64,000 nucleotides of DNA from Stenotrophomonas sp. UBA2629 (GTDB lineage: Bacteria; Pseudomonadota; Gammaproteobacteria; Xanthomonadales; Xanthomonadaceae). Each line of letters opens with the position of its first letter. The stretch's first letter is position 1. The notes under the pieces are model-generated. The model saw nothing but the letters and a program-made list of their open reading frames with translations, was not told the DNA's origin and did no database searches. Below, piece after piece: positions 35,701 through 42,645 of this stretch. A program made the position numbers and the translations under genes. The stretch is taken from NCBI GenBank assembly GCA_002359895.1, contig DEOB01000010.1, positions 809,476 to 873,475 on the forward strand, in the 5' to 3' direction.

Positions 35701-36048
35701 CATGCCCAGGCCCTGATCGGTACGCAGCCGCGCAACCACCAGATCGGCAATGGTGGCGCTGTTGTGCTGCTTGGCCAACCGCCCCAGCCGTGCCAGGAAG
35801 GGCATGCCCATAGCGAAGATCAGCGCCATGCCAATCAGCGTTGGCGGTATCGCAAAGCCCCATTGCACGGCCTGCGACGCGGCACCGTAATAGGTCCACG
35901 CGGTGCAGTGCACGGCCAGCGACAAGGCATAGATGGCCGGCCAGACCCTCGATAGGCGGTGGCCCTGGCGTTCACCCCACAGGGCCACACCGAACAGCAG
36001 CACGGTCCACGCAATGCAGGCCAACAGGACGATGGAGGGTGTCAACAT
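32719..36048 (-). CDS. SSSF-transporter/PAS hybrid histidine kinase (CrbS/MxtR-like)
   Basis: A 1109-residue sensor. Residues ~1-490 are a sodium/solute-symporter-like domain of about a dozen helices; then a linker, a PAS domain (~590-700), a coiled coil, a HisKA domain with H756 (VGHDLIQPLHAA), an ATPase domain (LQNFLANAIRYT, DSGPGIAPEQQ) and a C-terminal receiver with phosphoacceptor D1030 (LWLFDYHLDDGD). This is the architecture of CrbS/MxtR kinases that act with a LuxR-type regulator on acetate/short-chain acid metabolism. The cognate regulator gene converges on it. It follows the TonB receptor-hydrolase-MaoC cluster by 78 bases and may be read from the same promoter. The transporter domain may sense or carry a short-chain acid. 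Confidence 0.92.
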   Translation of the reverse strand: MLTPSIVLLACIAWTVLLFGVALWGERQGHRLSRVWPAIYALSLAVHCTAWTYYGAASQAVQWGFAIPPTLIGMALIFAMGMPFLARLGRLAKQHNSATIADLVVARLRTDQGLGMTITVVALIGIIPYIALQLKAVSQGLTALLGDQFAASGQQLDMSFWFALTMAAFTMLFGARKASATEHNRGIVVALGLESLLKLAALLAIGLYAAVSVQQAGAPLLEKMVHLPPPSVIPDFITMVALGAMAAFTLPHQFHVGVVELRQSSDLKTARWLFPLYLLLIGLPSVPMALSGAAQLGQSISPDLYVLALPQARGHHVLALLAYLGSLSAATGMMILSGLTLSIMLGNHGFGARLLGGVDGDAGADLRPRVLAFRRAGILAVFLMSWLYSRAMSGTEALSDFGLMSFTALAQLAPAVLLAVYRPRTPSPAIMAGIILGSLVWLWLMLLPMVIPHSATSGALQWLTLRVQPGHIAISMGASLAINLITVAVMSRAVSPSQPLQRDAVAAASMRKTAGRFLGQERARQLMAGHAGQMLDDERVTAIERELTAVVGAGMARLLVEAARDGGAAPLEAVTRAVGEATQVLRFNQRLLEAALENMSQGISVVDAQLQLVAWNSRYAALFKFPPELLQVGQPVANLTAWALGQLKIGDAPGDNASKALSRRIAHMRRGTPHLSERIFPDNTIVEIRGNPMPGGGYVATFTDVTAFRSAEDALKRSNETLERRVQDRTARLEHAVHEAERANVAKTRFLTAVGHDLIQPLHAAQLLTDAMSQHIESEFLDSFLRQIRGALDSTDDLLSGLLDISRLEAGGLVADPRPFALSNVLDPLAQEFAVLAAARGLQFRYVPSRAWVHSDPLLLRRVLQNFLANAIRYTARGGVLLGVRRQGDTLAIGVHDSGPGIAPEQQTVVFEEFQRGDRSNGQGLGLGLAIAHRIADLLHAPLSLHSVLGHGSAFSITVARAHPAQPPRSDTQTTNSTIKGTRVLVVDNDPDALEAMRQMLLAWGCDVTALGDGNAIDAGAHQADLWLFDYHLDDGDTGVQLWKRLAAAHGPRPTVILSADTGPDTREAVREIGLSLLNKPFKPLALRWAINHLLATRSVIDHNLGANH

Positions 36049-36126
36049 CGCTCCAGTGTAGAGAGAACCGTTGGTGGTGTGCGGGCTACCGGTGCGCGCC
36101 GCCGGCAGCCACCTGATGAGCGGATG

Positions 36127-36612
36127 TCAGGGGGCGACCACGATCAGTGACAGGTGCTCGGCAACCAGCGCCACATCATTGCCGGGCAGCAGTTCCACTG
36201 TCTTGTGCTGGGTGAGCAGCCATTGCCCCGGCTGGCGGCACTCCAGTGATCGCAGTTGCGAGCGCACCTGGATTTCCGCGCCGCTGGGCACCGGTGCAAG
36301 GAAGCGCACCTTGTTCAAGCCATAGTTGAGGACCCGGCTGATGCCGGCAAAGCCGACCAGTGCGGCCACGTCTTCCTCGACGGTGAGTGACAGCAGCAGA
36401 AAGCCATGCGCGATGGTCCGCCCGCCCGGCAACTCGGCCTGCGCGCGGGCGGGGTCCACATGGATCCAGTTGTGGTCGCCAGTGGCATCGGCGAACGCGT
36501 CGATGCGCGATTGCGGTACATGTACGCGCTTGCTGAGCCGTTCGGACTGCGCCCAATGGTGCAGCGCCAGCAGTGCCGGTGGCAGGGTGTTGTCTGTGTC
36601 CAGAATGCTCAT
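36127..36612 (-). CDS. MaoC-family dehydratase (R-hydratase-like)
   Basis: A 161-residue hot-dog-fold protein with the R-specific enoyl-CoA hydratase motif FADATGDHNWIHVDPARA followed by TIAHGFLLLSL, including the catalytic Asp/His pair. It interconverts trans-enoyl-CoA and (R)-3-hydroxyacyl-CoA, the stereoisomer present in PHB and related polyesters. It is translationally coupled (ATGA) to the alpha/beta hydrolase gene in the polyester locus, so it may move (R)-3-hydroxyacyl-CoA into beta-oxidation. Confidence 0.87.
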   Translation of the reverse strand: MSILDTDNTLPPALLALHHWAQSERLSKRVHVPQSRIDAFADATGDHNWIHVDPARAQAELPGGRTIAHGFLLLSLTVEEDVAALVGFAGISRVLNYGLNKVRFLAPVPSGAEIQVRSQLRSLECRQPGQWLLTQHKTVELLPGNDVALVAEHLSLIVVAP

Positions 36613-37487
36613 TGCACACGCCCCAACAAGGCCAGAATCGCGTCCCGCGCGACGGGCTCGGACAGCGTGGGTGCATGGCCCACGTCCGGAACTTCCACCA
36701 GGCTGGCGGTCGCGGAGGTGGCGGCCATCTGCCGGGCCACGTCAGCCGGCAGGATGTCCGACAACGCGCCGCGCACCACCAGCACCGGCGCGCGTTGGGT
36801 CAGCGTCCGCACCGCGCGCCACAACACCGGACGCAGCAGCCACAGCACCCACGGCCGGGTAGTGCGGATGACGGCAGGGTCGTAGTCCAGCTCCAACAAG
36901 CCATCGTCGCGTTTGCGGAACATGCGCGAGGCCATCGCCCGCCAATCCTCGGCGCTGAAGCGCGGGAAAGAGGCTTTGCCGATGGACTCGGCGTAGGCCG
37001 CAGCCTGCTGCAGATCCATCGGTGGCAGGGTCTTGCCTGCATATTTGCCGATACGCGCCAAGGCCTCGCGGGGCACCCTGGGGCCGGCATCGTTGAGCAC
37101 CGCACCGGCAATCAGTTCCGGCGCACGCGTTGCCAGCGTGATGGTGACCAGCACGCCCAGCGAGGTGCCGATGAACACCGCTTTGTCGATGCCCTGCGAA
37201 CGCAGCAGCGCGGCCATGTCGTCGGCGTAAACCCGTGCGTTGTAGCTGGACGGGTCCGGTGCGCAGGCCGAGCCGGCGCGCCCGCGCAGGTCAACGGCCA
37301 GTACCCGCCAGCCGATGCTGGTCAGCTCCTGGGCCAGCGCGTCGAAATCGGCGGCATTGCGCGTCAAGCCTGGAATGCAGACCACCGTACCGCGGGGGGA
37401 TTCCCCCGCGGCGGGTGCATGGTCGCGCGCGTGCAGGCGCAGGCCATCGTTGCTGGTCCAGTACACATCTTGATAAGACTGCGACAT
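36609..37487 (-). CDS. Alpha/beta hydrolase (cytoplasmic esterase candidate)
   Basis: A 292-residue alpha/beta-hydrolase without signal peptide: oxyanion region CIPGLTRNAADF, nucleophile GTSLG with S109, acid region near LVVRGALSDIL, and the catalytic His in VPDVGHAPTL. It lies 12 bases after a TonB-dependent receptor gene and overlaps the MaoC gene by four bases. In this context it may hydrolyse imported hydroxyalkanoate oligoesters in the cytoplasm, but related proteins act on many esters or lactones. Confidence 0.83.
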   Translation of the reverse strand: MSQSYQDVYWTSNDGLRLHARDHAPAAGESPRGTVVCIPGLTRNAADFDALAQELTSIGWRVLAVDLRGRAGSACAPDPSSYNARVYADDMAALLRSQGIDKAVFIGTSLGVLVTITLATRAPELIAGAVLNDAGPRVPREALARIGKYAGKTLPPMDLQQAAAYAESIGKASFPRFSAEDWRAMASRMFRKRDDGLLELDYDPAVIRTTRPWVLWLLRPVLWRAVRTLTQRAPVLVVRGALSDILPADVARQMAATSATASLVEVPDVGHAPTLSEPVARDAILALLGRVQ

Positions 37488-37499
37488 GCAGGTTGGGTC

Positions 37500-39698
37500 C
37501 TAGAAGTCGTAGCGGACGCTGAGGCTGTACTGGCGCGGTGGGCCGTAGAAGCCGATCAGCGTACCTACTGCCGGGATGTTGTAACCGGTGGTGCGGTATT
37601 CCTTGTCGGCAAGGTTGGTGCCCTGCAGGGAGAACGTCCAGGCGTCGTCCAGTTTCCAGATCACCCCGGCGTTGACCAGCCCATAGCCATTCTGCTTGAT
37701 CACCGGGCTCAGATCGGTGGTCGGCCATACCTCGCTCTGGTAGCTGTAGCCCGCACGTGCGGAGAGATTGCCGCCACGGGCAAGCTCGGTGCGGTACTCC
37801 ACATTCAAGGCGCCGGAGTACTTGGGCGCGTTGGTGAACTCCATCTTGTCGGCGACGTTGACGCCACGGTCCATGTACTCGTCGTACTTGGTATCCAGCC
37901 ACGCCAGGTTGCCGGAGATGAGCCAGTGCTGCGTCGGCAGGTATTGGTACTCCACTTCCAGGCCGTTGACCGTACCGGCACCGGCGTTGGTGAAGTCACC
38001 AAAGAAGGCATCGTCAACGCCATCGCCGTTGGTGTCGATGCCGGTGAACACCGACAGCTGGATGTCCTTGTACTTGTTGTGGAAGGCCGACAGATTCAGG
38101 AACAGGCGCTGGTCCAGGAAGGCCATCTTGCTGCCGATCTCGAAGCTGTCGACCGTCTCGTCATCGAACGGGTCGGCCGAGCGCGGCACCGCCACGGCAT
38201 TGGCGCGGATGTTGTAACCACCGGATTTGAAGCCACGTGTCGCCAGGCCGTAGACCATGATGTCCGGGGTGAAGGCGTAGTCCAGCGACACCTTGGGCGA
38301 GACGTTCTTGAAGTTGGTGGTCTTGTCGAAATCAGCGGCCACCGCGATGGGGCGGCTGAAGGTCGCATCGGAGTAGAAGCGGTTCAGCACGATCGCGCGC
38401 TTGTCTTCGTCGGTATAGCGGGCGCCGACGTCGAGCTTGAACTTGTCGGTCAGGTCGAAGGTCCAGTCGGCATAGAGCGCGATGCTGTCGGTCAGCACCT
38501 TGCCGCGGGTATCGCCGAACTGCAGGTTGAAGAAGTTGTTGCGGATCTGGCCGCCGGCTTCGCCGCTGAACTGATACAGGCCAATCACACCGCGTACGCG
38601 TCCACCGGCGTCGTAGTTGAACTGCACTTCGTTGCTGACCTGGTTGTCGGCATAGCTGCCGCCCACGTCAGCCAGCTTGATCGGCGTGGTGTCGAAGTCG
38701 ATATTGGAATGGCTGTCGGATTCGCGCTTGGCGACAACGTACTTCAACGCCCAATTGTCGTTGGGACGCCAGTTCACCGTAGCCGAGGCGCCTTTGGTCT
38801 CGACACTGTTGAGGTTGGGCATGCCCGAGCGGATGTCATAGCGGTCGTCCATCGGCGGGTAGGCCGGGGTGAACGGGTTGGGCGCCAGCATCTTGGAGCC
38901 GCGCATGCCGGACTGGTCATCAATCCAGTCCAACGCGAACTGCACATCGAAGTCATCGCCTGCATAGGCGCCCAAGTTCAAGCGTGCCGCGTTGACTTGT
39001 TTGTCGCTGATGGGCTGGCCGGTGAGGGTGTTTTCGCCGAAGCCATCGCGGTTCATGCTGGCCACCGCAATGCGTCCGCGCAGGCCGCTGTCGGGCCCGC
39101 CCAACGGGCCGCCGATGGCGGCTTTGGCATCCAGCTGGTTGTAGTTGCCCACGGTGATCTGGGCGAAACCTTCGGGGGTGGTCGGTAGGCCGCGCGAAAC
39201 ATATTTGATCGCGCCGCCAATGGTGTTCTTGCCGTACAGCGTGCCTTGCGGGCCGCGCAACACCTCGATGCGCGAGACGTCGAACACATCCAGCAACGCA
39301 CCCTGCGGGCGGGCGATATACACGTCATCCAGATAGATGCCCACGCCCGGGTCGGCGCCCCAGGTGGGATCGGATTGGCCGACACCACGGATGTAGGCGG
39401 TAACCGTGCTGCTGGCGCCGCGTGCGGCATAGATGGTCAGGTTGGGCACCTGTGCATCCAGGTCGCTGATGTCCTGGACGTTCAATTTGTCCAGCGCCTC
39501 GGAGGTGAAGGCGGTGACGGCGACCGGGACTTCCTGCAGGGTTTCCTCGCGCTTGCGCGCGGTCACCATGATGCTGTCCAGGTTGGTGGCTGCTACGCCT
39601 TTGTCCTGTGCCGGCGCGGCCTGCTGCGCCTGCTGTGCCAGTGCGGGCCCGGAGGCAAGTAGTACGCCGATCATCAGGCTCAAACAGTTCCGCTTCAT
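37500..39698 (-). CDS. TonB-dependent receptor in the polyester locus
   Basis: A ~732-residue outer-membrane receptor with signal peptide (MKRNCLSLMIGVLLASGPALA), a TonB-box-like NLDSIMVTARKREE, plug motifs LQEVPVAVTAF, VTAYIRGVGQSDP and RIEVLRGPQGTLYGKNTIGGAI, and a barrel ending in SLSVRYDF. This is the broad group seen in sphingomonads and xanthomonads whose substrates include plant compounds and esters rather than siderophores; no Fur box is near. GGAGG precedes the chosen ATG. It heads a unit with an alpha/beta hydrolase and MaoC hydratase and diverges from the GntP permease gene, so uptake of 3-hydroxybutyrate oligomers is the contextual hypothesis. Confidence 0.87.
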   Translation of the reverse strand: MKRNCLSLMIGVLLASGPALAQQAQQAAPAQDKGVAATNLDSIMVTARKREETLQEVPVAVTAFTSEALDKLNVQDISDLDAQVPNLTIYAARGASSTVTAYIRGVGQSDPTWGADPGVGIYLDDVYIARPQGALLDVFDVSRIEVLRGPQGTLYGKNTIGGAIKYVSRGLPTTPEGFAQITVGNYNQLDAKAAIGGPLGGPDSGLRGRIAVASMNRDGFGENTLTGQPISDKQVNAARLNLGAYAGDDFDVQFALDWIDDQSGMRGSKMLAPNPFTPAYPPMDDRYDIRSGMPNLNSVETKGASATVNWRPNDNWALKYVVAKRESDSHSNIDFDTTPIKLADVGGSYADNQVSNEVQFNYDAGGRVRGVIGLYQFSGEAGGQIRNNFFNLQFGDTRGKVLTDSIALYADWTFDLTDKFKLDVGARYTDEDKRAIVLNRFYSDATFSRPIAVAADFDKTTNFKNVSPKVSLDYAFTPDIMVYGLATRGFKSGGYNIRANAVAVPRSADPFDDETVDSFEIGSKMAFLDQRLFLNLSAFHNKYKDIQLSVFTGIDTNGDGVDDAFFGDFTNAGAGTVNGLEVEYQYLPTQHWLISGNLAWLDTKYDEYMDRGVNVADKMEFTNAPKYSGALNVEYRTELARGGNLSARAGYSYQSEVWPTTDLSPVIKQNGYGLVNAGVIWKLDDAWTFSLQGTNLADKEYRTTGYNIPAVGTLIGFYGPPRQYSLSVRYDF

Positions 39699-39748
39699 TC
39701 GGTCCTCCCCAGGCATGTGCGTTGCAGATGACCCATTGCCACCCGTGG

Positions 39749-39758
39749 AGCCTAGGCT
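39749..39758. promoter_or_regulatory. Palindrome AGCCTAGGCT in the divergent promoter
   Basis: A perfect 10-base palindrome 51 bases before the TonB receptor start. It shares the CCTAGG core with the neighbouring candidate operator at 39785 and may be a second half of the same control region. Confidence 0.35.
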
Positions 39759-39784
39759 AGCGGCGTCACGGCACGCCAGCGAGT

Positions 39785-39796
39785 AGACCTAGGTAC
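39785..39796. promoter_or_regulatory. Candidate operator AGAC-CTAG-GTAC
   Basis: Reverse complement GTAC-CTAG-GTCT, sharing the exact 11-mer GTACCTAGGTC with the regulator/hydrolase promoter at 31.9 kb. It lies 58 bases before the GntP permease start and 87 before the TonB receptor start, so it could control both units. Confidence 0.5.
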
Positions 39797-39853
39797 AGTC
39801 GGCACGGATCGTCAGATCTGGATACTGGGCGCCTCCTCATCTGGAAGCGCCGT

Positions 39854-41257
39854 ATGTCGTTACTGATCGTACTTGCTGCGCTGGCCTTCCTGATGCTTGT
39901 GGCCTATCGCGGTTACAGCGTCATCCTGTTCGCGCCCATCGCCGCACTGGGAGCGGTGCTGCTGACCGACCCGTCACTGGTGGCGCCGATGTTCACCGGC
40001 TTGTTCATGGACAAGATGGTTGGGTTCCTGAAGTTGTATTTCCCGGTATTTCTGCTGGGTGCGGTGTTTGGCAAATTGATCGAACTCTCCGGGTTCTCCA
40101 AATCCATCGTCGGTGCGGCGATCCGTCTGTTCGGCCCGCAACGGGCCATGCTGTCGATCGTATTGGTGTCGGGGCTGCTTACTTACGGCGGCGTGTCGCT
40201 GTTTGTGGTGGTGTTTGCGGTGTATCCCTTCGCTGCTGAAATGTTCCGCCAGAGCAACATCCCCAAGCGCCTGATCCCGGCCACGCTGGCGGTGGGCGGT
40301 TTCAGTTTCACCATGGATGCGTTGCCCGGCACACCGCAGATACAGAACATCATCCCGACCACGTTCTTCGGCACCGATACCTGGGCAGCACCGGTGCTGG
40401 GTGTGCTCGGCAGCGTGTTCGTGCTCGGCGTCGGCATGGCCTACCTGGAATGGCGTCGTCGCGTGGCGGTGCAGAAGGGCGAGGGCTATGGCAATGCTGC
40501 AACCCTGGTCAACGAGCCAGCGCCGTTCACCGGCAGCACCCTGGCCAATGCATGGGTGGCCGTGCTGCCGCTGGTGTTGGTGTTCGTGTCCAACAAATTG
40601 CTGACCCTGGGCATACCGCTCTGGTACGGCACCGAGCATAGTTTTGTGCCGGCAGTGCTGGGTAAAGCCGCACCGGTGGTGCAGGAGGTGCCTAAGATCG
40701 CCGCGATCTGGGCGGTGGAGGGCGCGCTGCTGGTGGGCATCATCTCGGTGATGCTGCTGGCGTGGCGGCCGGTGGTCACCCAGTTTGCCGACGGCACCAA
40801 GACCGCCATCAGCGGCGCGTTGCTGGCGGCCATGAACACCGCCTCGGAATACGGTTTTGGTGCGGTGATCGCCGCATTGCCAGGCTTCATGCTGGTGGCC
40901 GATGCACTGGGCTCCATCAATGATCCGTTGCTGCACGAAGCCGTCACCGTGACCGGCCTGGCCGGCGTCACCGGTTCGGCGTCCGGTGGCATGAGCATCG
41001 CCCTGGCTGCGATGGCCGATACGTTCATCGCCAACGCGCAGGCCGCTGGCATCCCGATGGAAGTACTGCATCGCGTGGCATCCATGGCCTCCGGCGGCAT
41101 GGACAGCCTGCCGCACAACGGCGCGGTCATCACCTTGTTGATGGTGACCGGGCTCACCCATCGCCAGGCCTACAAAGATATTTTTGCCGTGACCATCATC
41201 AAGACGGTGGCGGTGTTTGTGGTGATCGGCATCTATTACGCCACCGGCTGGGTTTGA
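39854..41257 (+). CDS. GntP-family permease (candidate 3-hydroxybutyrate transporter)
   Basis: A 467-residue inner-membrane secondary transporter with about 12 helices. GntP-like stretches include GYSVILFAPIAALGAVLLTD, LTYGGVSLFVVVFAVYPFA, and SGGMSIALAAMADTF with GGMDSLPHNGAVITLL. Members carry gluconate and other hydroxy acids; in Pseudomonas a homologue sits beside 3-hydroxybutyrate dehydrogenase. Here it is followed by the PHB depolymerase gene after 88 bases, so 3-hydroxybutyrate is the best guess for the substrate. The promoter region carries the shared CCTAGG operator. Confidence 0.87.
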   Translation: MSLLIVLAALAFLMLVAYRGYSVILFAPIAALGAVLLTDPSLVAPMFTGLFMDKMVGFLKLYFPVFLLGAVFGKLIELSGFSKSIVGAAIRLFGPQRAMLSIVLVSGLLTYGGVSLFVVVFAVYPFAAEMFRQSNIPKRLIPATLAVGGFSFTMDALPGTPQIQNIIPTTFFGTDTWAAPVLGVLGSVFVLGVGMAYLEWRRRVAVQKGEGYGNAATLVNEPAPFTGSTLANAWVAVLPLVLVFVSNKLLTLGIPLWYGTEHSFVPAVLGKAAPVVQEVPKIAAIWAVEGALLVGIISVMLLAWRPVVTQFADGTKTAISGALLAAMNTASEYGFGAVIAALPGFMLVADALGSINDPLLHEAVTVTGLAGVTGSASGGMSIALAAMADTFIANAQAAGIPMEVLHRVASMASGGMDSLPHNGAVITLLMVTGLTHRQAYKDIFAVTIIKTVAVFVVIGIYYATGWV

Positions 41258-41345
41258 CACAGGTGTTGCAACTCCCTTTGGGCGCTGCGTCCAAAGCGGC
41301 TCTTCGGTACGACTTCATCCACGACTCACGCATGAGGATCTGGTT

Positions 41346-42353
41346 ATGAAAGCTGGCATCGATATGGTCAAGGCGGCGGTCGCCGTTCTGTTTGCAGGGT
41401 TGGCAATGGTGGGCAGCGCGCACGCGCAGGCGGGGTCCGGGCATTGGGACATCGGCGCCTATGGCAACCTCTACGGCGCCCGCGAATATCAGGTTTGGGT
41501 GCCGGCCGATTACAACCCGCAGTCGCCGCCGCTGCCGTTGTTGCTGGTGTTGCACGGTTGCGTCAACGGGCCCAACCTGATGGGCGAAGCGTCAGGCTTC
41601 AATGACGTTGCTGATACCGAGGGTTTCATCGCCGTGTATCCCCGACAGAACGTCACCGCCAACCCGGCGCGTTGCTGGAACTGGCAGTTGCCGATCAACC
41701 AGGCTCGTGGCAGCGGTGAGGCGTCGATCCTGGCCGGGATCGTGGAAGCGGTGAAAGCCGGCTACAACGTTGATCCGCGCAGGGTCTATGTCACCGGCAT
41801 TTCCGCTGGCGGCGCGATGACCTCGATCATGCTGGCGTGCTATTCGGATGTGTTCGCCGCAGGCGCGGTGCACTCCGGCGGCATGTACAAGGGCGCGACC
41901 ACGGTATCGGGCAGTGCGTACGCGCTGTTGGCGGGCAGTATCTATTCGCCGGACAGCAATGGGCGGCTTGCCTGGCAGTGTTCCGGGTCGCCGTCGCCAC
42001 GGCCGTTGCCGGTGCTGGTGTTCCACGGCAGCGCCGATGCCACGGTCAATCCGTTGAACGGCCGCCAGGCGGTGCGCCAGTTCCTGCAGACCAACGACCT
42101 GGCCGACGATGGCATGGACAACGACTCGGTCAAGTACGTGCCTACCAGCACCGTCAACGCACAGGTGCCGGACGGGCGCAGCTATACCGTCGACAACTAC
42201 GCCTATGGCGGTAAAACGCTGGTGCAGCACTATGTGGTGCATGGCATGGGCCATGCGTGGAGCGGCAGCGATTCGGGCTTGCCGTTTACCGACCCCAAAG
42301 GCCCCGATGCGACCGTGATCACCTGGTTGTTCCTCAAGGATCATCTGCGCTGA
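41346..42353 (+). CDS. Extracellular PHB depolymerase family esterase
   Basis: A 335-residue exported serine esterase of the PHB-depolymerase/LpqC type. Signal peptide ends AHA (about 27). Oxyanion motif LHGC (69-72), nucleophile S153 in GISAGGAM, acid D231 (VFHGSADATVN) and catalytic H303 (HGMGHAWSGS) give a complete triad. There is no C-terminal substrate-binding domain, so it may prefer amorphous or short-chain PHB, or other esters. It is the second gene after the GntP permease and ends at a strong terminator. Its products would feed the oligomer hydrolases in the same window. Confidence 0.88.
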   Translation: MKAGIDMVKAAVAVLFAGLAMVGSAHAQAGSGHWDIGAYGNLYGAREYQVWVPADYNPQSPPLPLLLVLHGCVNGPNLMGEASGFNDVADTEGFIAVYPRQNVTANPARCWNWQLPINQARGSGEASILAGIVEAVKAGYNVDPRRVYVTGISAGGAMTSIMLACYSDVFAAGAVHSGGMYKGATTVSGSAYALLAGSIYSPDSNGRLAWQCSGSPSPRPLPVLVFHGSADATVNPLNGRQAVRQFLQTNDLADDGMDNDSVKYVPTSTVNAQVPDGRSYTVDNYAYGGKTLVQHYVVHGMGHAWSGSDSGLPFTDPKGPDATVITWLFLKDHLR

Positions 42354-42413
42354 GTGCGTGAGGTATCCACCCGCTGCTCGAAGTGATGCGGGCGGGGCAT
42401 GGCAATACACATG

Positions 42414-42447
42414 AGCGAGGACGCATGCCGTCCTCGCTTTTTTTTTT
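42414..42447 (+). terminator. Intrinsic terminator after the depolymerase gene
   Basis: AGCGAGGAC-GCATGCC-GTCCTCGCT followed by ten T, 60 bases after the stop codon. The rest of the 292-base gap up to the next gene shows no other feature. Confidence 0.92.
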
Positions 42448-42645
42448 ATTCCGGGAGTTGCACTGGCGTCATGACCTGCAGGTGATGACGCGGCGCTTCC
42501 GCTGCGACGACATCCTTGGCGCTGGAGCAGGAACGTTGCCATCGCACTGCAATGTTGTGCGGTGATGATCTGCGCGCATTCATGTCACGCCATCGGCGCT
42601 GTACGGGCCGAACGGAATCATCATCTGTCAATCAAGGGCAACACC

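Noticed and set aside
36573..39188. An 871-codon plus-strand frame opposite the MaoC, hydrolase and TonB receptor genes
   Set aside because: It spans several real genes on the other strand and shows repetitive antisense composition; a shadow of GC-rich codon use.
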